This document shows, in pieces, positions 37,363 through 49,949 of a stretch of DNA of 64,000 bases; within the stretch, counting starts at the first letter, position 1; every line of letters begins with the position of its first letter. The position numbers were made by a program, and so were the translations under genes. The notes below the pieces were generated by a model. It had not been told where the DNA came from, searched no databases, and worked only from the letters and a program-made list of their open reading frames with translations. Source of the stretch: Ziziphus jujuba (Eukaryota; Streptophyta; Magnoliopsida; Rosales; Rhamnaceae); contig NC_083387.1 in NCBI RefSeq assembly GCF_031755915.1, forward strand, positions 1,578,501-1,642,500. Direction: 5' to 3'.

Positions 37363-39840
37363 ACTTTAGGTTACCTGGTTGGTAACCGTTTTCAACAACC
37401 AATTCCATTAGCCCGAGAGAGACACTTTGCCTAACAAAGAGTGGGCCAAATTTTTCCAAGCAAATATTGGATGTATTAGATGATTACCCGAAAATAAAGC
37501 TTCCTTTCAAGCTTTTTAGTTGCCTAAGACTGTTTTGGTGTGTGACAAAACTTTTTCCCATATATTTCGTTGCTTTGAAACTTAACCAAGAATCATGGAA
37601 TTAAAATTCTCTCCATATATAGGCGGTATATGTGTAAGGTTCTGATTTTTGCATTTAATATTGAGAAATAGGAATAAAGTTTGTGGCTTGGCCTATTAGG
37701 TAGACCAAGGTTGGAGGACCTCAACTTTCTTCACAAACTTTGGCTCAAAGTTAAAATCAATAGATTAAGATGGATGATCAAGTTCCGGCTGCAAAAATAT
37801 TGTACCTTGCTAGCTATAGTATTTAGGACTTTAGAGGATACCGAATACTATATTTTGTTAGTTGGGATTTCAAATAAAACCACAACATAGATTATATATG
37901 ACAATGCTTTTAGATGGTTTGGTCGTTTTATTTTTGTTAAAATATATAAATCATTAATTGGCTTTTACAAATTTGGGTTTGTATAAGACAAAATGTCAAA
38001 ACTACAAATCCTGTAAAAGGAATGAAATCTCATAATATTCCTACAATCTTTGCTCAGTAATTTTCGCAATGAAATAGAAAGTAAGAAGTTTGAGAAGCTG
38101 AATTAAAAAGTACAGTTTGGTACCATGTTGTCAAACTGAAGCCCCACAAATACATTGGATTAGTACTGCTTGGTTTGAAAATGTCACGTCGGGACCTACT
38201 TTTTGAATTCTTTTTGCTTAATTTTCTTTCCCTCCTTTTTGGTGGGCAAGTGCTTGAATATTTGAATCAATGAAAAGAATGGGTAAAGAGTAATAAACAA
38301 ATACACTACCAACATCATCTACTATGACGTTTTATGCAAAGTGCACAAGCATAATGGACAAAACCCAACCACTTCCAAAGTTCATTCAAAATATATGTTT
38401 CAACATTTTTGAATTTGTAGAGCCACTTTTAGTTTAATTTAAGGCAAATATGATACAAGAATAGTTATAATTATCCTCCTGAAAGAGATCGATATATAAC
38501 TATATAAATATTTTATCTTTTTTGTTCATATTGAGCTACCTAGCTCCAATTCATATAAGATCAGATAAAAAAGATGCATCGATTTATTACAAGAGAGAGT
38601 GTCATTCATTATACATGTAGTATTACTTTTTTTTTTTTTTTTTTGAGACAGTGCATGCAATATTACTTGTATGATAATTATTGACCACATTATCACAATG
38701 AATTCAATTTAATATCTCCTAGAATCTTATGGGTAAATAATCTTTCTAGGTATATATATTAAGCTTTAAAATCTGGATGCACCACCACTTGTAACCGATT
38801 GGGATTTTTATCTTTTATTATCTGGCAGCAAACTAATTAATGTGGCACTACTCTGATGTGTCTCCCACATTTTGCACATTTTTTTTGGGAACCAACCATA
38901 TTTTGTACAATCAGGTGTATAGTATGGACTCAAAAACTCCAAGCAAAGGAGACTCACTTATCAATCAACCTATTTAAATTTTGGGTTAATTTTATATTAA
39001 TTGATATTATTAATTTGTAATTTTTTTTAAAAAAAATTTGAAGATATGAATTGTTAATTTTAAAAATTGAATATTTAAATAGTAAAATTTTACGAATTAC
39101 AAATATTAAAGTGCAATTAAATTTAAAAATTTTAAACTTTTATTATACATTAATTATTACAACCCAGGCCATCTATATGCAATAAAAACAAAATATAATA
39201 AGGACAAATATCATCTAGGAACAAAATTTTGGCCAAGCATGAAAGGAAAATGAGCTACTGAGATAGATTTGTCTTTAAATCATTTTTATCTAAAAGTAAA
39301 AACAATCATATATACAATGAGGTAACCCGTAATCGGGGTAAAGATCTAATTTTACATAATTTTATGAAAAATAAGCCTTTTATTGTAGGAGTTCATGTTC
39401 TTATTTTCTTTATTGCCTTCCATATAACCAGATAACGAAAAATAAATGTTTCCCTTCTCCACGTTCCAAAAAATGGACAAATATAAATGTTGTTTGATTA
39501 TTGAACCAGCTGTGGTACCTTCTTTTAATTAATAACAATAATTAGGGTGAGATTAGAAATTGAATTAAACGTCTTTTGAAGAGAAAAAAACAAAAGTGCT
39601 TGAACTGACCGGATCCAAAACCCTCTAAATAGGATCCAAGTCATTAGTCATGCTGTCAAAAAGAAATCAATAAACAATCTCCACGTCCTCACATCAAAGC
39701 GCGTGGGCTCACAAACCGGTCCACGATATGCATCACACTTCCGCAGCAGCTTCTCGTAGCGTAAAAACAAAAACAAGTGTAATCTTCACGCGCGCTAAAA
39801 ACCAAACATTTTTATTTTTGTTTCATAAAAGAGGTTCACA
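37363..39840. other. Gene-poor DNA upstream of the kinesin gene
   Basis: No gene recognised. 37681-37890 holds a short open frame of no known family. The last 250 bp (39600-39850), richer in GC, probably include the kinesin promoter. Confidence 0.5.
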
Positions 39841-39849
39841 GAGTTCAGA

Positions 39850-40478
39850 AAAAAAAAAAAAATTGAAAAAGCAAATTTAGGGTTTTGAAACGGGAAGGTT
39901 CGGAAATAGGTTCGGTCAATAGCTTCGGGAAAGAGAAACTTAAGAGAGAGCGTATAAAGCAGGGGCATAGAGAGAGAAATGGATATATATGCATATATAG
40001 AGAGAGAGAGCTTTGTGCTGTACTTCACACTTTGTTGTAGAGAGAAGATTAAAAAAAAAAAATAAAGAAAAAAGAAAAATAAAGAGAAAAGAGAGAAAGC
40101 AAAAGGTCATGGAGAATGTGAGTATGAATTGGTAGCAAAGAAACCTCATTATCATTCTCAATTTACAACTACAAGCTTACTAATACTGGTGCTGCAAAAA
40201 CTATTACAGCTACAAAAGATATTGTCTTTCGTTTCTTTTCTCTTGTCTCTCTTTCTTATTCTCTCTGTTCTTTTTGGCTCTCTGTTTTCTATTCTGGATC
40301 TTTCTCTGAAACCCTAGTGGCTCTGCTCTTGAACTTGAAGAGCCTCCAAGAAAGATCGTTATTTATGATGATGGTGATTTGACGGTGAGATTGTGAAGCT
40401 TTTTTATTTTTATTTTTTTATTTGGTTGGGAAATCTTGGTGCCACACAACAAAAAGATTGTTGTTTGGTAAGGAGGCA
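39850..40478 (+). promoter_or_regulatory. Probable kinesin promoter end and long 5' leader
   Basis: Sequence rich in GA and CT tracts leads up to the chosen ATG at 40479. Upstream ATGs (for example 40109, 40422) exist in the presumed leader; the one at 40422 is in frame with the kinesin but has no match in the family N-terminus. Confidence 0.4.
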
Positions 40479-43400
40479 ATGGCTGCCGAGGGAACATTGT
40501 TTTCGGTTGCGTCTGTGGTGGAAGATGTGCTGCAACAGCATGGCAATCGTCTCAGAGATCTTGATTTGGATTCTAGAAAAGCTGAAGAAGCCGGTACCTT
40601 TTTTTTCCTGATGCAACGGCTCCATTTTAATTTTTTCACTGACTTTTTTTTTTCTTTTTTTGTTTTCTTTTCTCTTCTTTAAATTTTCTTGTAATTTCAT
40701 TTTTTTAAAAAGAAAAATTTAAACTTTGGCTATCTCAGCAACCAAGAGGATCAGTTCCTAAATATGTATATATATATATATATTTATTTTTTTTCACTTT
40801 GTTTACAAGTTTATATAGTTGGAATCTTGTTTAGTTTTTATTTAGATTGAAACAATATCAATCGATTACTGTTTTCTCCTCTGATCCACTGATACTGTGA
40901 GTCTTGACTGTCTTGTGAAACAATGTGGGGGGACTCGGCAAGTTCTATTACCTATGAAACGTTCCAATTTTCAAATTTTTATGGAGTTTGAAGGACAATT
41001 GTTTTTTTGTTTATTTTATTTTATTTATTTATTTATTTATTTATTTTTTAAAGAATTTTGGAAATTGACTTCAATTTCCGGGTTTATAGGCTTATATTTT
41101 TGGTAAGACAAAAATTAATTAATTGATGATTTGTAGGATCAAGAAGGAATGAAGCGGCTGGGTGGCTGAGAAAGATGGTAGGAGTGGTTGCAGCTAAGGA
41201 TTTGCCTGCAGAGCCTTCAGAAGAGGAACTTAGGCTTGGACTCCGAAGTGGGATCATCCTCTGTAATGTTCTTAATAAGATTCATCCAGGAGCTGTGCCG
41301 AAGGTGAACCCCTGATGTTTGTTTCGTATTTTCCAATTTCAATTGTTTCTGCTATGCGCAGTATTTACATATATTGCATAGTGGTCTTTTTTCAGGTGGT
41401 GGAAAGTCCATGTGATTCTGCTTTGATACCCGATGGAGCAGCATTGTCTGCATTTCAATACTTTGAAAATGTTAGGAACTTCCTTGTGGCAGTGCAGGAG
41501 ATGGGGATTCCTACTTTTGAGGCATCTGATTTGGAACAAGTATGATTCTAGTTATATGGAAATTATGTAGCTAATGAATTTCACAGTTGTTGAACATCCT
41601 CGTGAACCTCCTAGAATTAGATGTATACTGAATTTTTTTTTTGGGAAAATGATGTTTTTCATAGTCTTTTATGACTAGCAAATTAGAGCTTATGCCATAA
41701 GTTCTTGTGTAAAAAACTAACAACTTTTTTCATATTTGTTCAGGGAGGGAAATCAGCAAGAGTAGTGAATACCGTTTTGGCACTTAAATCCTACACTGAA
41801 TGGAAACAGACCGGGGGAAATGGAGTATGGAAATTTGGTGGAAATGTAAAACCTACAATCACGTCAACAAAATCTTTTGTAAGAAAAAATTCAGAGCCAT
41901 TCACAAATTCCTTATCCAGGAATGCATCGGTGACTGAAAAATCTTTGAATACTCTATCGTCCAACCCCGACTCTAATAAAATGGTTGGTAAGCTTAATTC
42001 ATGTATTTATTTCAGTGCTTGAATTCTGGAGTGGAATGAGAAGAATGACATTATGGTTTTATGTTTTTCTTTGCATATATGCAGTCTAGTTCTGGCTCGT
42101 TGAGTATGCTTGTTCGAGCAGTTTTATTAGATAAGAAGCCTGATGAAGTTCCTATGGTAAGGTTTAAAGCACTGGCTGCTGTTTCTTGTCTTGTTGAAGC
42201 TAGAAATTTCCTGATCAATTAATAGCCACTACTTTAATAAAATTAAATTTACATGACATTTTTCTAGGTTTGTTTTTTGACCAAGTATTCTTTTCGAATT
42301 TTGATGAGAGGTCTTAGCTTGCGTCAGTCTTGAATTGTATTAAATTTCTACTGATGTTACTGTTACTTTTACTTATTTTGAGTAATAATGTTCTGCTGTG
42401 AACAGTTGGTGGAATCTGTGCTAAGTAAGGTAGTGGAGGAATTTGAGCACCGTATCGCAAGCCAATATGACCTGGTATTTTATTTTTTCATACCCAAAAG
42501 ATTTTACTACTATTGTAAGAACTTGTGCATGGTAGTTATTTTTTCTCCTATCCAATGTGGGTAGAATAAATATTTATTGATTTGCCTGAGTTTTTTTTCA
42601 TAATCGTCATCGCCTTGCAGGTCTTATTGTGTTTTTAACTTCTTCTTCTTCCTTTTTTATTTTATTATTATTATTATTTATTTGTTAATCGATTAAACTA
42701 AATGGTAATTTATGTATCTACTTAATCCACAGACAAAGGCATCTTCTAAAGATGTGGCAGTTTCTCAAGGCAACAAGTCTCTAGTGAAGTCTAATTCTGT
42801 TGCTAAGAAGGTACTTTATGGTTCATCTCTTCAGATTGCAATCTAAATTTAACTTTCATTGTCAAATCATATAATTGAAGTATAACACAAAATCTATCAT
42901 TTCCTTGTTTGTTACTCTGGTAATTTAGATGGAAGACAAAAATGCCAATGTAGTAAAGAAAGATGACTTCCAACATAACCACATTGCAAATGAGGAATCA
43001 AAACGCCAGCTACAAAAACAGAAAATGATCTTTGATAGACAGCAAAGAGATATTCAGGTGGACAGCAATTTAGATTTATTTTCTGTCATTCTACTTTTTA
43101 TAAATTGTTAAAGTATTCATGATATTGTTATGTTTTTGCAGGAACTAAAGAATAATATTTACACAGCAAAAGCTGGTATGCAATTTATGCAGATGAAGTT
43201 TCACGAAGAGTTCCACAACCTTGGTAGGGTTTATAAGAAATATTTGTTGTTTTTCTTTCTTTATTCATTTATTTTTTCCTTTCGGAGGTGGGAAGTCAGA
43301 CTTTATGTTTTGATCTAAATTTCTGTTCTTTTTTGTTTTTAGGTTTGCACATTCATGGTCTAGCTCATGCTGCATCTGGATATCATAGAGTTCTTGAAGA

Positions 43401-46365
43401 AAACCGAAAATTATACAATCAAGTACAGGATCTCAAAGGTAATAAGATCAGTTGCCTAAATCTTAAACACCATGCTTGTCTTTAGTCCTCAAAATTGATT
43501 ACTTAGGTTATTATTATGTTGACCAGGAAGTATCAGGGTCTACTGTCGAGTGAGACCCTTCTTGTCTGGACAACCAAGCTATTTGAGCTCTGTGGGTAAT
43601 ACAGAAGATGGAAATATCACAATTAACACCCCTTCAAAGCATGGGAAAGGAGGCAGGTCCTTCAGCTTTAACAAAGTCTTTGGGCCATCTGCATCCCAAG
43701 GTTTGTAAGGTTATTATTTAGTTTTACTTCCCAGATTGTTGCTCTAATATTAAGTTGAAGCTATTGAATCTTGCAGCTGAGGTCTTCTCTGATATGCAGC
43801 CACTAATCCGGTCTGTTCTTGATGGTTACAACGTTTGCATCTTTGCTTATGGTCAAACGGGATCTGGAAAAACTTACACTATGGTAGAATACTATTACTA
43901 ATAGATAACATACCCAAACACACACATTATTATGTCTTTGCTGATGTTTGTAAAAAAGTGTTATTTTCATTAACACTTCTATTTTACATGTCTAGACTGG
44001 ACCTAGAGAGCTTTCAGAGAAGAATCAAGGGGTAAATTATAGAGCATTGGGAGATTTGTTTCTGATAGCAGATCAGAGAAGGGATACTTTCCATTATGAT
44101 GTTGCTGTTCAGATGATTGAGATATATAATGAGCAAGTCAGAGATCTCCTAGTTGCTGATGGAACTAATAAAAGATATCCTTTTTCCATTTAGAGTTGTT
44201 TTAGGTTACTTTATGAATATTGCTGTTGGAATATACAGTTTGATGATGAATTACATTTTTTTTTTTTTCCTAAACAAGTTTTTTAACCTTAGTTTTGTTT
44301 GTTTGTTTTTCACTCTCCCCACTGCACGTTTTACTTAACCATTAACACATTAGAAATTCGTAATAGTTCTCAGACAGGACTTAGTGTACCAGATGCAAAT
44401 CTTGTTCCAGTGTCATCAACATTGGATGTGATTGATCTAATGAATCTTGGACAAAGGAACCGTGCTGTGGGTGCTACGGCACTAAATGATCGAAGTAGTC
44501 GTTCTCACAGGTAGGAATCTAGTCCTTTCTCCTCTCCTCTTTGTGTGCATGTGTATGTAGGTATTATCACACTTACAAGTATTTCACCGCAATTACTTCT
44601 CACAGCACTAAATGAATTTGTGGCAGTTGCTTGACTGTTCATGTACAAGGAAGGGATTTGACATCTGGAACCATTCTCCGTGGCTGCATGCATCTTGTTG
44701 ATCTAGCTGGAAGTGAGAGAGTTGACAAATCTGAGGTGACAGGGGATAGATTGAAGGAGGCACAACATATTAACAAATCTCTCTCAGCTTTGGGTGACGT
44801 GATTGCTTCCCTTGCCCAAAAGAATCCACATGTCCCATATAGAAACAGCAAACTTACACAGCTTCTCCAAGATTCACTCGGTAAGGTTAAAATAAGATAT
44901 TTTTGGAAGAGAATTTAACTGGTCTCTGTCTTATTCTAATCTGGATTTTTCTAATTATTCTAATTATGCCTTTTATATTCATTAAAATATGTAGGTGGGC
45001 AAGCCAAGACGCTTATGTTTGTTCACATTAGCCCCGAGCCTGATGCTCTCAATGAAACAATTAGTACGCTTAAATTTGCAGAGCGGGTTGCGACAGTTGA
45101 ACTAGGGGCTGCCAAAGTGAACAAAGATACTTCAGATGTTAAAGAACTCAAAGAACAGGTTTTCATTTTCTTCTTTTCCATCCATTGATTGATATCGTCA
45201 TAGTTTTTACGTTCATGTTTGTAATTTATGGACTTTTTGTATTTTTGCTAGATTGCCAGTCTTAAGGCAGCATTGGCAAGGAAAGAAGAGGAGACAGATA
45301 ATAACCAGCGCTCTGTATCTGGCAGCTCCGACAAATACAGGATGAAATCTAGTGAATCTTCACCTTTTCATTTAAACATTCAGACAGCAGATATGTTGGC
45401 CGATCACAATGCATGTCGGCAGCCAATGACTGATGTTGGCAACAGAGAGGTAAAGTTCCATTTATGATCATTTTGCACAAATTGTCAAATTTCTTTAAGC
45501 ATGCTCGTAACTAATGTACTAAGTAGTCCACTTGTGGCATCCCCACTGTATGGTTTTCTACAGAATAGAAACTTGTTATAATCATTTTTAGTTGGTTCTG
45601 TTTTTTGTGAACTTCGTGATAAAACTTGAATTTACTGATTCTGCAGCATCGCAACAATTCTGCCCTGAGGCAAAAAAGACATCAAAGCTTCGATCTTGAT
45701 GAAATACTAGCAAATTCACCTCCTTGGCCACCAGTGAAAAGTCCTGGACAGAACTACGGGGAGGATGATAAAGACACGGGGTCGGCTGAGTGGGTTGATA
45801 AGGTGATGGTGAACAAGCAAGAAGCTAGCAGAGTTGAAAACCCTTTGGTAGGATGTTGGGGAGCAGACAATGGTAATTTGTCTGATATGTTTTACCAGAA
45901 GTATCTACCAGATGCTTCAAAGATTTACCCTGAACAATCTTACAACATGTTCACGGGAAGCAACAGGTTCAATGGTGCTAGTACTGATGAAATGGATGAT
46001 CTTGATGCTGCCACCAGTGATTCTTCAGAGCCAGATTTGCTCTGGCAATTCAATCAAACAAAACTTACCACCGGCATTACCAATGGTATTGTGGCAAAAA
46101 CCAAGAAATCTAATGCCAAACCAGCCAAGAGCCCAGATCTAAGGTAATGAGGTTTTGATAATCTGTTGTCAGTCCATTTCCAATTCCTGTTGATATAATT
46201 AACATTCTGACATGGTTTCTGAGAATCAATTTTTACTTTTGCAGCAAAACTTTTAGTCCTCTTGGCCCTTCACCTTCCCGAAAACCTTCAAACGGGGCTC
46301 TGCAACGTAGTGGGAGGCAGCCAGCTCCAGTTGATATGAAACGCAAAACGGGGACTAGAAAGTAG
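40479..46365 (+). CDS. KIN14-like: Kinesin-14 with N-terminal calponin-homology domain (KIN14G/KIN14I type)
   Basis: Minus-end-directed microtubule motor of the plant KCH group, linking actin and microtubules. Nineteen exons give 1015 residues (Arabidopsis relatives about 985): 40479-40593, 41137-41303, 41396-41539, 41744-41983, 42085-42156, 42406-42474, 42733-42810, 42929-43057, 43142-43223, 43343-43438, 43527-43700, 43777-43883, 43996-44174, 44349-44510, 44627-44880, 44995-45158, 45252-45449, 45647-46143, 46245-46365. CH domain is about residues 40-170 ([24 protein letters not shown]). A coiled region covers about 300-395. The kinesin-14 neck/motor start is [13 protein letters not shown] (about 397). 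The motor has P-loop GQTGSGKT, switch [10 protein letters not shown] and switch II DLAGSE. The tail is Ser/Lys-rich. Intron 13 is AT-AC, the others [20 protein letters not shown] is the family start. Confidence 0.96.
44175..44348 (+). other. U12-type (minor spliceosome) AT-AC intron in the kinesin motor domain
   Basis: The 5' end is ATATCCTTTTT, matching the U12 AT-AC donor ATATCCTT exactly. TTTTACTTAAC at 44329-44339 matches the U12 branch-site consensus with one mismatch. The intron ends CAC|ATTAG, with the branch adenosine about 10 nt from the end. Only this splice (AAA AG | A TTA GAA) restores [10 protein letters not shown], expected at this place in kinesin-14 motors; no GT donor nearby keeps the frame, and reading on meets TAG within six codons. 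Confidence 0.9.
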
Positions 46366-46399
46366 AAGTGTTAACTTGACACGTGGAAAGGGTGATTTT

Positions 46400-47500
46400 T
46401 TTTTTATTTTTTTTTTGGTTTCTCATTTTTTGTTTTTTTTGAATTTGTTTACAGAGAGAAGAGATTTTACATATTCTTCTTTGTTTATTGTAATTTTATC
46501 ACACAGTTAACTGCAGCAATAAATCCAGTTGCTTGTATAGTTGAATTGACATATATATATTTTTTATTTTTTGTTCATTCGGTGAGTTGGATCGTGTTTT
46601 GTGTTCATTAGGTGAGTTTATTTCTATTATCATAAATTTTAATAATAGAAATTGAATAACATTTTTTTTTTTTTGAATCGAAAATTCTATCCAAGCTAAA
46701 CTGAAAAAAGTACTTCGTCTGTGGCTAATGAATCAAAAATGTAAAAAAATGCTAGAATTACAAGTGTAATATTGCCAAATGGTGGGCCGGTGCTTTCTAA
46801 ATGATGATTAGCAATACTCATTTTGACTATTTGTTATTTTTGTTAGTTTTCAATTTTTTTTTTCGAAACACTAAATTGCTTAATTTAACATCATGACTGC
46901 TTTTCTAGTAGGCATAATTAAGTGTGATTTGTTTTTTTAAAATTTTTTTATTTAGATAAGTTATGCTAAACTGTCCCGAAATTACAGTTCCACCCTAGAA
47001 AAAGCAGACAGAAAGCATGTGCCTTGCGAACAAAGAAAAATGAACCATCCAAAATTCAAACTCAAAATGTAGGCCATAAAACCAACTACTCAACCGAACC
47101 ACCACATTTTCTCACGGATGCAAACTATATGGTCAAGCACGGTTTTATATACGCAGCAGTACTACTAAGCATAAGTCATAAAAATTTGTGGACGGTGGAC
47201 TGCAACACCAAAGTTTAGTACTCAAAGATCCAAATTAGAAGCCTCTCGAATCTTCTCTTTCTCAATTTAGTACCTTTCGGTCATTATTTAATCATATGCT
47301 TTTTTATTGATGAGAGAAACTCATATATTTTATTTCACTTGTCGAATTATCCAATTGCATTTCCTTCTTTAAAACCTACTAGCCTTGTAGACCAAAGAAA
47401 CAGCAGAGCTCCCTGTCAGTGCGTAGTTTTGTTGGTATAATATTAATATTGGCTGTGCATTTTTCATTAGTTGCCGTTGTAGCTACTTTGTAGCATTCTT
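46400..47500. other. Intergenic DNA between the kinesin and J-domain genes
   Basis: 3' UTR of the kinesin (to roughly 46560), then AT-rich DNA with poly-T tracts. No gene seen; the promoter of the J-domain gene must lie in the last few hundred bases. Confidence 0.5.
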
Positions 47501-47523
47501 TCACAAGCGACGGCAGGTGAAAA

Positions 47524-48604
47524 ATGTCTGACGTCAGCAGAGATGGGTCTTGCTATTATTCTGTGCTTGGAATACGCAAACAGGCCAGTGTCCCTGAGAT
47601 TCGTGAGGCTTATCGTCGACTTGCTCTGGTATATATGTATATATATATGTATATATCGATTTCATGCATTTTCTTGCTATTTTTGTCATTAATTAGTTGA
47701 AAGGCTTTTTAATTACTTGCTATTATTTTTTTCTTTTGTGCATGGGTTTTGTAGAAATGGCATCCGGATAGATGGAGGAAAGACCCAAAAGTTTCTGTAG
47801 AAGCTAAGAAGCGGTTTCAGCAAATTCAAGAGGCTTATTCAGGTACCCTTCCCTACATATATCATATATGTTCCAATAGTCAATACCAAAGATATATCTC
47901 AGTTGGGTATGTTTATATTCACTGAGAGCGTTTTTTCTCTTTTATTGCGTCAAGTTTTATCAGATAAAAGCAAAAGAACCGTCTATGATGCCGGATTGTT
48001 TGGTCTGGTCGGAGAAAACGATGATGAAGTGAGTTTTCTTAATTATTTCTTATTGTTTTGATTTGTTTCATATTTCTGCATTGCTGGTCGGATACTAATT
48101 GAGAAAAACACTTCGGAAATAGGGATTTTGCGATTTCATGCAGGAAATGGTCTGCTTAATGCGAAGGGAAAGAACCCAGGTATCGTTTTCCTTTTCCTGA
48201 TCATCAGTTTGCCGCATTGAAATTAATAATACGAACTCATGATGCATATGTCTGAGAAAGAATAGTGCTATCTAGAAGGAGAAATAGTATCCCTAGCTAC
48301 GAAATTTATATAATTATTCTCCATGATCAGAAATATATGCATATATATATATGTATATATATATTAGAAATTAATTATGAAGTATATATGCAATTTTGCT
48401 TTTGTCGATGATCAATGACAAAGTGGACATAAGTTATTGTTTGGAAAATGTTGTGTTTTGTAAAATCAGAAGGACAGCAGCTTGGAGGATCTTCAGGAGC
48501 TGTTAGAGGAGATGATGACAGAGGACGAAAGAGTCATGTTTGGATTCGGATGGGAAACGTCTGGAACTACTTCTAGGCAAAGGATACGTGTTGCCCCATT
48601 ATGA
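47524..48604 (+). CDS. Small J-domain (DnaJ/Hsp40 class C) protein
   Basis: J-domain proteins stimulate Hsp70 ATPase through the HPD motif. Five exons (47524-47628, 47755-47842, 47955-48028, 48144-48179, 48470-48604) give 145 residues. The J domain spans about residues 10-76: [20 protein letters not shown], then KWHPDRW with the HPD triad (38-40) intact, then [22 protein letters not shown]. There is no G/F region, zinc finger or C-terminal substrate domain. The tail is acidic ([20 protein letters not shown]) and ends RIRVAPL. No signal peptide is seen, so a cytosolic or nuclear role is likely. It resembles short stress-induced Arabidopsis J proteins such as At1g56300, by memory. Exon 4 is only 36 nt. 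Confidence 0.92.
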
Positions 48605-48609
48605 TTGAT

Positions 48610-49240
48610 ACATAGGTTACATATCCCATCTTAAATGTTATCTAATTTCTACCATTAATTTGATCTCTGATCATTGATCTCATTGCTTTAGTTTTTCCCT
48701 CCCAATTTTGAGGCAATTAAGGGAATAATTAATATGCTTATGTATCCCAAATCATACGTGCTTAATCATGTCCAAATGTAATCCATCAGAAAATGGTAGA
48801 ACATTACTGTTCCGTACTTCTTTATTATTTATAATACGCCCATAAGTGCTATAATTCATTTTTTCTTTAAAAAGAAAAAAAAAAAAAGAAAATTAAAAGC
48901 AGTTTACACGGATCAAAATGTGTGGGCTGAAGCAAGTGATGTGGACGTTGCATAAAGCTTGACCAGCAAGTTCATATGTAGAGATTCTGCTTTAAGAAGG
49001 ATCGAATGAACAACAAAACTCAAACAGTCAATTTCATCAAGAAAAACAAATCAGTGGGGGGTCAAAATTCGTGTTCCGAACCACTTGTGTAATGAAGGCT
49101 ATAGATCCTTCTTCAATATTATATAAAAGTAATATAATATTGGTCGCTGAAAGCACCCCCATCGTAGGCTTTAATTATATATACAACGATAATATAAGGT
49201 AAGAAAAGATGACAATTTCAACGTTCATCACAACCCAACT
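48610..49240. other. Intergenic DNA between J-domain and Bet v 1 genes
   Basis: 3' region of the J-domain gene and promoter of the Bet v 1 gene; no additional gene seen. Confidence 0.5.
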
Positions 49241-49254
49241 AACGCTATTTTAAT

Positions 49255-49264
49255 CTATAAATAT
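49255..49264 (+). promoter_or_regulatory. TATA box of the Bet v 1-like gene
   Basis: CTATAAATAT lies about 85-95 bp upstream of the ATG at 49348, a normal spacing for a plant gene with a short leader. Confidence 0.65.
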
Positions 49265-49347
49265 AATTATACATCCTTTGGATGCTCCATCGCCGTCTTC
49301 ATTAATTAGGTCTCTGAAATTAATTTCCAATTGCCAAGGCCAACAAA

Positions 49348-49946
49348 ATGGGTGTGACCACTTTGCGTCAGGAGTTTGCAAGCCTTGTTCCAGCAGACAG
49401 GATGTTCAAAGCTATAATCCTCGACTCTCACAACCTCGTCCACAAGCTTATGCCTCAGGCCATTAAAAGCATCGAGATCATCCACGGTGACGGCGGCCAA
49501 GGAACCATCAAGCAAACCAATTTTGCCGAGGGTAATTTCCATAATTTTAAGTTATAATTAATAATATTTTCCATACATATATATATATATATATATATAA
49601 TATGAATATTGATTCATGAAATATATATTTGGTTAATTAATTGGCAGGAACCCGTTATAGATACATGAAGCACAGAATTGATGCCCTGGACGTGGAAAAC
49701 TTAACGTGCAAATACAGTCTCATAGAAGGGGACGTACTGTCCAAGGAGATAGAATATATTGCATATGAAGTTAAGTTTGAGAGTAATTCTAATGGAGGGT
49801 GTGTTTGTTATGTGAAGAGTGAGTATCACACTGTGGGTGACATGGAGCTCAACGAGGAAGATCTCAAGGCAGGCAAAGAACGAGCAATTGGCATGTTTAA
49901 AGTCGTCGAAGCTTATCTCTTTGAAAATCCGGCTGCTTATGCTTAA
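49348..49946 (+). CDS. Bet v 1 / PR-10 family protein (major allergen-like)
   Basis: PR-10 proteins are cytosolic, about 17 kDa, and bind small hydrophobic ligands in a large cavity; many are induced by pathogens and some are pollen or fruit allergens. Two exons (49348-49531, 49648-49946) give 160 residues, the standard length, with the single intron interrupting codon 62, the conserved PR-10 position. Residues 47-55 form the glycine-rich loop GDGGQGTIK, with Gln where most members have Pro. The family block after the intron (TRYRYMKHRIDALD, KYSLIEGD) and the C-terminal helix (KERAIGMFKVVEAYLFENP) are present. A TATA box precedes it. Whether it is an allergen or a ligand carrier cannot be told from sequence. 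Confidence 0.95.
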
Positions 49947-49949
49947 TTT

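Noticed and set aside
40410..40700. Minus-strand frames opposite kinesin exon 1
   Set aside because: Lysine-rich shadow of the exon and its poly-T intron; the plus strand encodes a clear family N-terminus.
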